Below, one piece after another: positions 60,102 to 64,000 of a DNA stretch of 64,000 nucleotides. The notes beneath the pieces were generated by a model. That model made no database searches. It saw only the letters and a program-made list of their open reading frames with translations, and was not told the DNA's origin. The DNA comes from Rhizobium sp. FKL33 (lineage in GTDB: Bacteria > Pseudomonadota > Alphaproteobacteria > Rhizobiales > Rhizobiaceae): the NCBI RefSeq assembly GCF_005222915.1, contig NZ_STFX01000006.1, forward strand, positions 186,001-250,000, written 5' to 3'. The stretch's first letter is position 1. Each line of letters opens with the position of its first letter. Both the position numbers and the translations under genes were made by a program.

Positions 60102-63100
60102 ATGTCCAGATTTTTTGTAGATCGGCCCGTCTTCGCCTGGGTTCTCGCCATTTCCGTCATGCTCGCCGGCGCGCTGGCGATAACATCCCTGGCGATCTCC
60201 CAATATCCCCAAGTCGCCCCGACAACGATCCGGATCACCGCGACCTATCCCGGCGCCGATGCGCAGACGGTGGAAAACTCCGTCACCAAGGTGATCGAGC
60301 AAGGTCTCACCGGCATCGACAATCTCGATTACATAACCGCAACCTCGACATCCACGGGCCAGGCTTCGGTGTCGGTGGTCTTCACCTCCGACGCCAGCCC
60401 CGACATCGCCCAGGTGCAGGTTCAGAACAAGGTGCAACTGATCACCAGCCAGTTGCCGCAGGCGGTGCAGTCGAACGGGCTGACGGTGACGAAAGCCGGC
60501 ACCGGCTTCTTCATGGTCGTGTCCTTCGTTTCCGAAGACAATGCGCTGAGGCCTGTGGATCTCGCGGATTTCATCGACAGCAATGTCAACGATCCCATCC
60601 GTCGCATCGAAGGCGTGGGCGACACCCAGATTTTCGGTTCCGGCTATGCGATGCGGATCTGGGTGGAGCCGGACAAGCTCGACAAATATCAGCTCATGGT
60701 CGGCGACGTGAAGAGCGCGATCGAAGATCAGAATGTCCAGGTCTCCGCAGGACAATTGGGCGCGCTGCCGCAGGTCGACGGGCAGCAGCTCAACGCGACC
60801 GTCACCGCCCGCAGCCAGTTGCAGACGCCCGAGCAATTCGGAAACATCATCGTCAAGAGCGACAAGGATGGCGCGATCGTCCGGCTGAGAGATGTCGCCC
60901 GCGTCGAGATCGGAGCCGAGAGCTATGTGACGTCAGGGGTCTACAACAAGAACAATGCGGCCGGCCTCGGCATACAGTTGACCAGCGACGCCAATGCCCT
61001 GCAAACCGCCGCCGATGTTCGCGCCGCCCTGACGAAGCTCGAATCCAGCCTGCCGGCGAATGTGAAGATCTACTACCCCTACGACACGACGCCCTTCGTG
61101 CGACTGTCTCTCGAGGATGTCGGCAAGACCCTGGTGGAAGCGGTCATTCTCGTCTTCATCGTCATGCTGGTCTTCCTGCACAATTTTCGCGCCACGCTGG
61201 TGCCGACGCTCGCTGTCCCCGTGGTGCTGCTGGGCACGTTCGGCGTTCTGGCGCTGTTCGGCTACACCATCAACACGCTGACGCTGTTCGCCATGGTGCT
61301 CGCGATCGGCCTTCTGGTCGACGATGCGATCGTCGTGGTGGAGAATGTCGAGCGCATCATGGATGAAGAAGGACTTGATCCCCGCTCTGCGACCATCAAG
61401 TCCATGGGGCAGATCAGCGGCGCGCTGATCGGCATCGCCACCGTCTTGTCGGCGGTCTTCGTGCCCATGGCGTTTTTCCCGGGATCCGTCGGCGTCATCT
61501 ATCGGCAGTTCTCGGTGACCATCGTGTCAGCGATGGTTCTATCCGTCGCCGTGGCGCTCGTCTTCACGCCGGCTCTCTGCGCGACGCTTCTCAAGCCGCG
61601 CGCGCATGCGACAAAGCGGGGCCTGGCGGGCTGGTTCGAACGGATCATGGAGAGGACGACCAGCGGCTATGGCGCAGCGACCGGCGCAATCCTGAAGCGG
61701 GCGCTGCAGTTCTGCGTCTTGTTCGTGATCATCGGCGCGGCGGCCGGCTGGCTGTTCGTCAAGCTGCCGACATCGTTCCTGCCGCAGGAAGATCAGGGCC
61801 GCCTGCTCGTCAGCATCCAGCTGCCGCCGGGCGCAACAGTCAACCGGACGCGCAAGGTGCTGGATCAGACGATCGACTACTTCCTGACCAAGGAAAAGGA
61901 CAATGTCGTCGGCGCGTTCGGCAGCATCGGCTTCAATTTCGCCGGACAGGGCCAGAATGTCGCGCAGATCTTCCTCAACCTGAAGGACTTCAAGGAGCGG
62001 ACCGCTGCCGGCTCCGACGCGCAATCGATCGCCAAACGCGCGATGGGCGCCTTGTCGGGCATCAGCGACGGCAGCGTGTTCGTCATCGCTCCGCCGGCGA
62101 TCCAGGGCTTCGGCAACTCGGCCGGTTTCGAATTCTACCTTCAGGACACCGAAAACCGTCCCCGCAGCGAATTGCTCGCCGCTCGCGACGAAGTCCTGCG
62201 GCAAGCGAGGGGCAATCCGAAGCTCAGCAACACGCGACAGAACGGTCTTGAGGACGCCGCGGCCTTCGTGGTCGATATAGACCAGGAAAAAGCAAGCGCG
62301 CTGAATATCAATCTGTCCGATATCGACAGCACGCTGTCCGCCGCATGGGGCAGCAGCTATATCAACGACTTCAACTATAATGGGCGGATCAAGCCCGTTT
62401 ACATCCAGGGCGACGCGCCGGCGCGCATGCAGCCGGAAGACCTAGAAAAGTGGTATGTCCGCAATTCGGACGATGAAATGGTGTCATTCTCCGCCTTTGC
62501 AAAGGGACGCTGGACGAAGGGATCTCCAAGACTGGAGCGGTTTAACGGCTTCCCCGCCATCCAGATCCAGGGAGCGGCGAACAATGCCAGCTCCGGCGAG
62601 GCGATGCAGGAAATCGTCAAAATCGTCGACGGGCTTCCCGGCGGCTACCAGATCGCCTGGACCGGCCTTTCCGCGCAGGAGGAATCGTCCGGCAATTCGG
62701 CGCTTGAACTCTATCTCATCTCGGTGCTGGTGGTGTTTCTGGCTCTCGCCGCGCTTTACGAAAGCTGGACTATTCCTTTTGCGGTTCTTCTGTCGGTTCC
62801 AATCGGGGTGTTCGGCGCGCTTGCTGCGGCAACGCTGTTCGGACAGTCCAACGACGTCTATTTCAAGGTCGGCCTGCTGACCACGATCGGACTGGCGGCG
62901 AAGAATGCAATCCTGATCATCGAATTCGCCGTCGAGCGCATCCGGGGTGGAGACAAACTCCTCCATGCCGCCGCCGAGGCCGCCAGGCAACGGCTGCGGC
63001 CGATCCTGATGACGTCGTTCGCATTCATCCTCGGCGTCCTGCCGCTTGCGATCGCCAGCGGCCCAGGCTCGAAGGCGCAGAACTCGATCGGCATAGGAGT

Positions 63101-63224
63101 TATGGGCGGCACCATCGCCTCCACACTGCTCGGGATCTTTTTCATTCCCCTGCTGTTCGTGGTGACCTGGCGTCTGTTCCAACGAAAGCGCACGGCGTCC
63201 AGTCAGACAACGTCGGAGGGCTAA
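60102..63224 (+). CDS. RND-type multidrug efflux pump (AcrB/HAE1 family)
   Basis: 1040 residues, full length for the HAE1 family, with 12 helices in the usual arrangement. The family start MSRFFVDRPVFAWVLAISV and the proton-relay LLVDDAIVVVENVERIM helix with its two Asp residues (parts quoted) are present. FFIPLLFVVTWRLFQR is at the end. It exports drugs or aromatic compounds by proton antiport as a trimer with the adaptor. No TolC-like gene lies downstream in the window, so a channel encoded elsewhere must serve it. Confidence 0.95.
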   Translation: MSRFFVDRPVFAWVLAISVMLAGALAITSLAISQYPQVAPTTIRITATYPGADAQTVENSVTKVIEQGLTGIDNLDYITATSTSTGQASVSVVFTSDASPDIAQVQVQNKVQLITSQLPQAVQSNGLTVTKAGTGFFMVVSFVSEDNALRPVDLADFIDSNVNDPIRRIEGVGDTQIFGSGYAMRIWVEPDKLDKYQLMVGDVKSAIEDQNVQVSAGQLGALPQVDGQQLNATVTARSQLQTPEQFGNIIVKSDKDGAIVRLRDVARVEIGAESYVTSGVYNKNNAAGLGIQLTSDANALQTAADVRAALTKLESSLPANVKIYYPYDTTPFVRLSLEDVGKTLVEAVILVFIVMLVFLHNFRATLVPTLAVPVVLLGTFGVLALFGYTINTLTLFAMVLAIGLLVDDAIVVVENVERIMDEEGLDPRSATIKSMGQISGALIGIATVLSAVFVPMAFFPGSVGVIYRQFSVTIVSAMVLSVAVALVFTPALCATLLKPRAHATKRGLAGWFERIMERTTSGYGAATGAILKRALQFCVLFVIIGAAAGWLFVKLPTSFLPQEDQGRLLVSIQLPPGATVNRTRKVLDQTIDYFLTKEKDNVVGAFGSIGFNFAGQGQNVAQIFLNLKDFKERTAAGSDAQSIAKRAMGALSGISDGSVFVIAPPAIQGFGNSAGFEFYLQDTENRPRSELLAARDEVLRQARGNPKLSNTRQNGLEDAAAFVVDIDQEKASALNINLSDIDSTLSAAWGSSYINDFNYNGRIKPVYIQGDAPARMQPEDLEKWYVRNSDDEMVSFSAFAKGRWTKGSPRLERFNGFPAIQIQGAANNASSGEAMQEIVKIVDGLPGGYQIAWTGLSAQEESSGNSALELYLISVLVVFLALAALYESWTIPFAVLLSVPIGVFGALAAATLFGQSNDVYFKVGLLTTIGLAAKNAILIIEFAVERIRGGDKLLHAAAEAARQRLRPILMTSFAFILGVLPLAIASGPGSKAQNSIGIGVMGGTIASTLLGIFFIPLLFVVTWRLFQRKRTASSQTTSEG

Positions 63225-63391
63225 TCATGGTTGGACATGTCAATTCCAGCCGCCTTGCGGATGAGCCAAGTGAATATCCCGAGTTTGCGAGCCACCCTCG
63301 GGTCACGTGTCTGGTGTTGCTCAAACTCGACAGGCGACAGTTCCCGTTCCTGAGGTGTTTGCGTTTCAGGTTGCCCCCGGCGGTTTGAACC
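63221..63391 (-). pseudogene. Remnant of an IS3-like transposase C-terminus
   Basis: An open stretch of about 56 codons has a stop just upstream and no start. It reads ...RELSPVEFEQHQTRDPRV..., resembling the SPVEFE motif near the C-terminus of IS3-family OrfB transposases. It ends at the very stop of the RND pump gene (overlap of 3 bases). The rest of the transposase is missing. Similarity is by eye. Confidence 0.4.
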
Positions 63392-64000
63392 TCAGCAATA
63401 TCTATGTGAAATGATCCACAGGGATAGGATTCGAGCATCTATTTTGGCCGCTTGTCCACATTGATCTCAAGCAACCTGGAAATGTCGTAACGTTGTAGGC
63501 GCCGGTTCAACGAAGAGTGCGTCAACCGAGGAATGGGCGACTGTAGCGTGTAGAGGCAATCATCTAGGGGCAGCAACGAATGCTTTCAGAAGCGGACGAT
63601 GAAAGCCTCGTGAAGAGACCGTCCATCTCACAGGTTTGCAGCGGCTCGCGCCTCATCAATGGCGTGCTGCTGCCAAGGCCTAAGCTCCTGACCGGGATAG
63701 TTCTGGAAGACCGGCAGGAACGGATCATCGATAGCAGTCTTGGCGCCTGAGTGTTGAATTTCAGCTGGATTTGACCCATTTTCATTTCGCGGTGGACCAC
63801 CTAATTGCAACTATTCTGTTGATCGCCAACATTTTCTCGCGGCGTAGGTGGACCTCTCCGAAATGAAAAAGTGGATCAAATTGATGTGAAAATCAACAAT
63901 TCGGAGCCGCAACCTCTTCGCAGATGGTCATCAGCGCGTTGACCTCAAGTATTTGCGACTAGCCCCGCCGGCATCTGCCCCGTCCGCTGACCTATTGCGC
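63392..64000. other. Non-coding tail with insertion-sequence debris
   Basis: No convincing gene. Short frames at 63564-63810 on the minus strand read unlike conserved proteins. The inverted-repeat pair at 63769-63881 suggests the ends of a lost or adjacent insertion sequence. Confidence 0.5.
63769..63881. repeat. Imperfect inverted repeats, IS-end-like
   Basis: 63769-63802 on the plus strand and 63846-63881 on the minus strand align closely (ATTTGAcCCA...TTTTCATTTCG...GGaCCACCT), separated by ~43 bp. GGTCCACC-type motifs repeated near the ends are seen in IS21-like elements. No transposase lies between them. Confidence 0.5.

Noticed and set aside
59819-61366. A 515-codon plus-strand frame across the RND adaptor and pump.
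   Set aside because: Same strand but shifted frame of two well-conserved genes; Arg/Pro-rich translation.
63564-63810. Two short minus-strand frames in the right-hand tail.
   Set aside because: No ribosome-binding site, no recognisable motif, lies in insertion-sequence debris.
1-64000. CRISPR arrays, tRNA or rRNA genes.
   Set aside because: No regularly spaced direct repeats and no cloverleaf or rRNA-like sequence noticed on reading; a tRNA scan was not possible.

Overview
The window is high-GC, densely coded DNA in long operons. Nine ABC transporters or parts of them, a NasT/NasS nitrate regulatory pair, a SorC-type regulator, AcoABC-like enzymes and a GC-rich intergenic palindromic repeat together suggest an alphaproteobacterium, most likely a soil or plant-associated member of the Hyphomicrobiales (Rhizobiales). 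This is inferred from gene content, not from a phylogenetic marker. I saw no rRNA, tRNA or CRISPR.

Layout. (1) 2-2222: end of a branched-chain-type transporter operon with an aldo/keto reductase-RidA fusion. (2) 2785-11794, minus strand: polyamine-type ABC importer, NIPSNAP protein, aldehyde dehydrogenase, luciferase-like flavin monooxygenase, flavin reductase with a degenerate Nudix-like tail, alpha/beta hydrolase and AA_synth (DUF1185) protein. A divergent GntR/FCD regulator follows, with a perfect TGGTATACCA palindrome between the two units. This looks like import and oxidative breakdown of a small, probably nitrogen-containing compound. (3) 12698-22246, minus strand: a hydroxyquinol-type aromatic pathway (FAD phenol hydroxylase, two intradiol dioxygenases, maleylacetate reductase) with a complete branched-chain-type ABC importer inside the operon and a divergent LysR regulator. 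(4) 23502-36821: nitrate assimilation, with nasT-nasS, then a sigma-54 promoter and long leader, nrtABD, nirBD, then a hicAB toxin-antitoxin pair on the opposite strand, then nasA-cysG. (5) 37024-43419: sugar operon with epimerase-like protein, ribose-type ABC importer, RpiR regulator and PfkB kinase, behind a 9-bp inverted repeat.

(6) 43544-55097: two divergent operons sharing a 249-bp control region. The minus arm has a SAF-domain homoserine-dehydrogenase-like oxidoreductase, E1-alpha, E1-beta and an E2 with two lipoyl domains fused to an alpha/beta hydrolase (AcoABC-like), and a SorC/DeoR regulator. The plus arm has a family-1 sugar ABC importer and a PfkB kinase. This is the best candidate here for an undescribed catabolic pathway: uptake, oxidation, then thiamine-dependent cleavage to acyl-CoA. 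(7) 55159-56494: two overlapping genes of unknown function. (8) 56561-63224: a histidine kinase/response regulator pair divergent from an RND efflux adaptor and pump. (9) 63221-63882: decayed insertion-sequence remnants.

Most transporter operons place a strong stem-loop directly after the substrate-binding-protein gene, which fits higher expression of the binding protein than of the membrane components.
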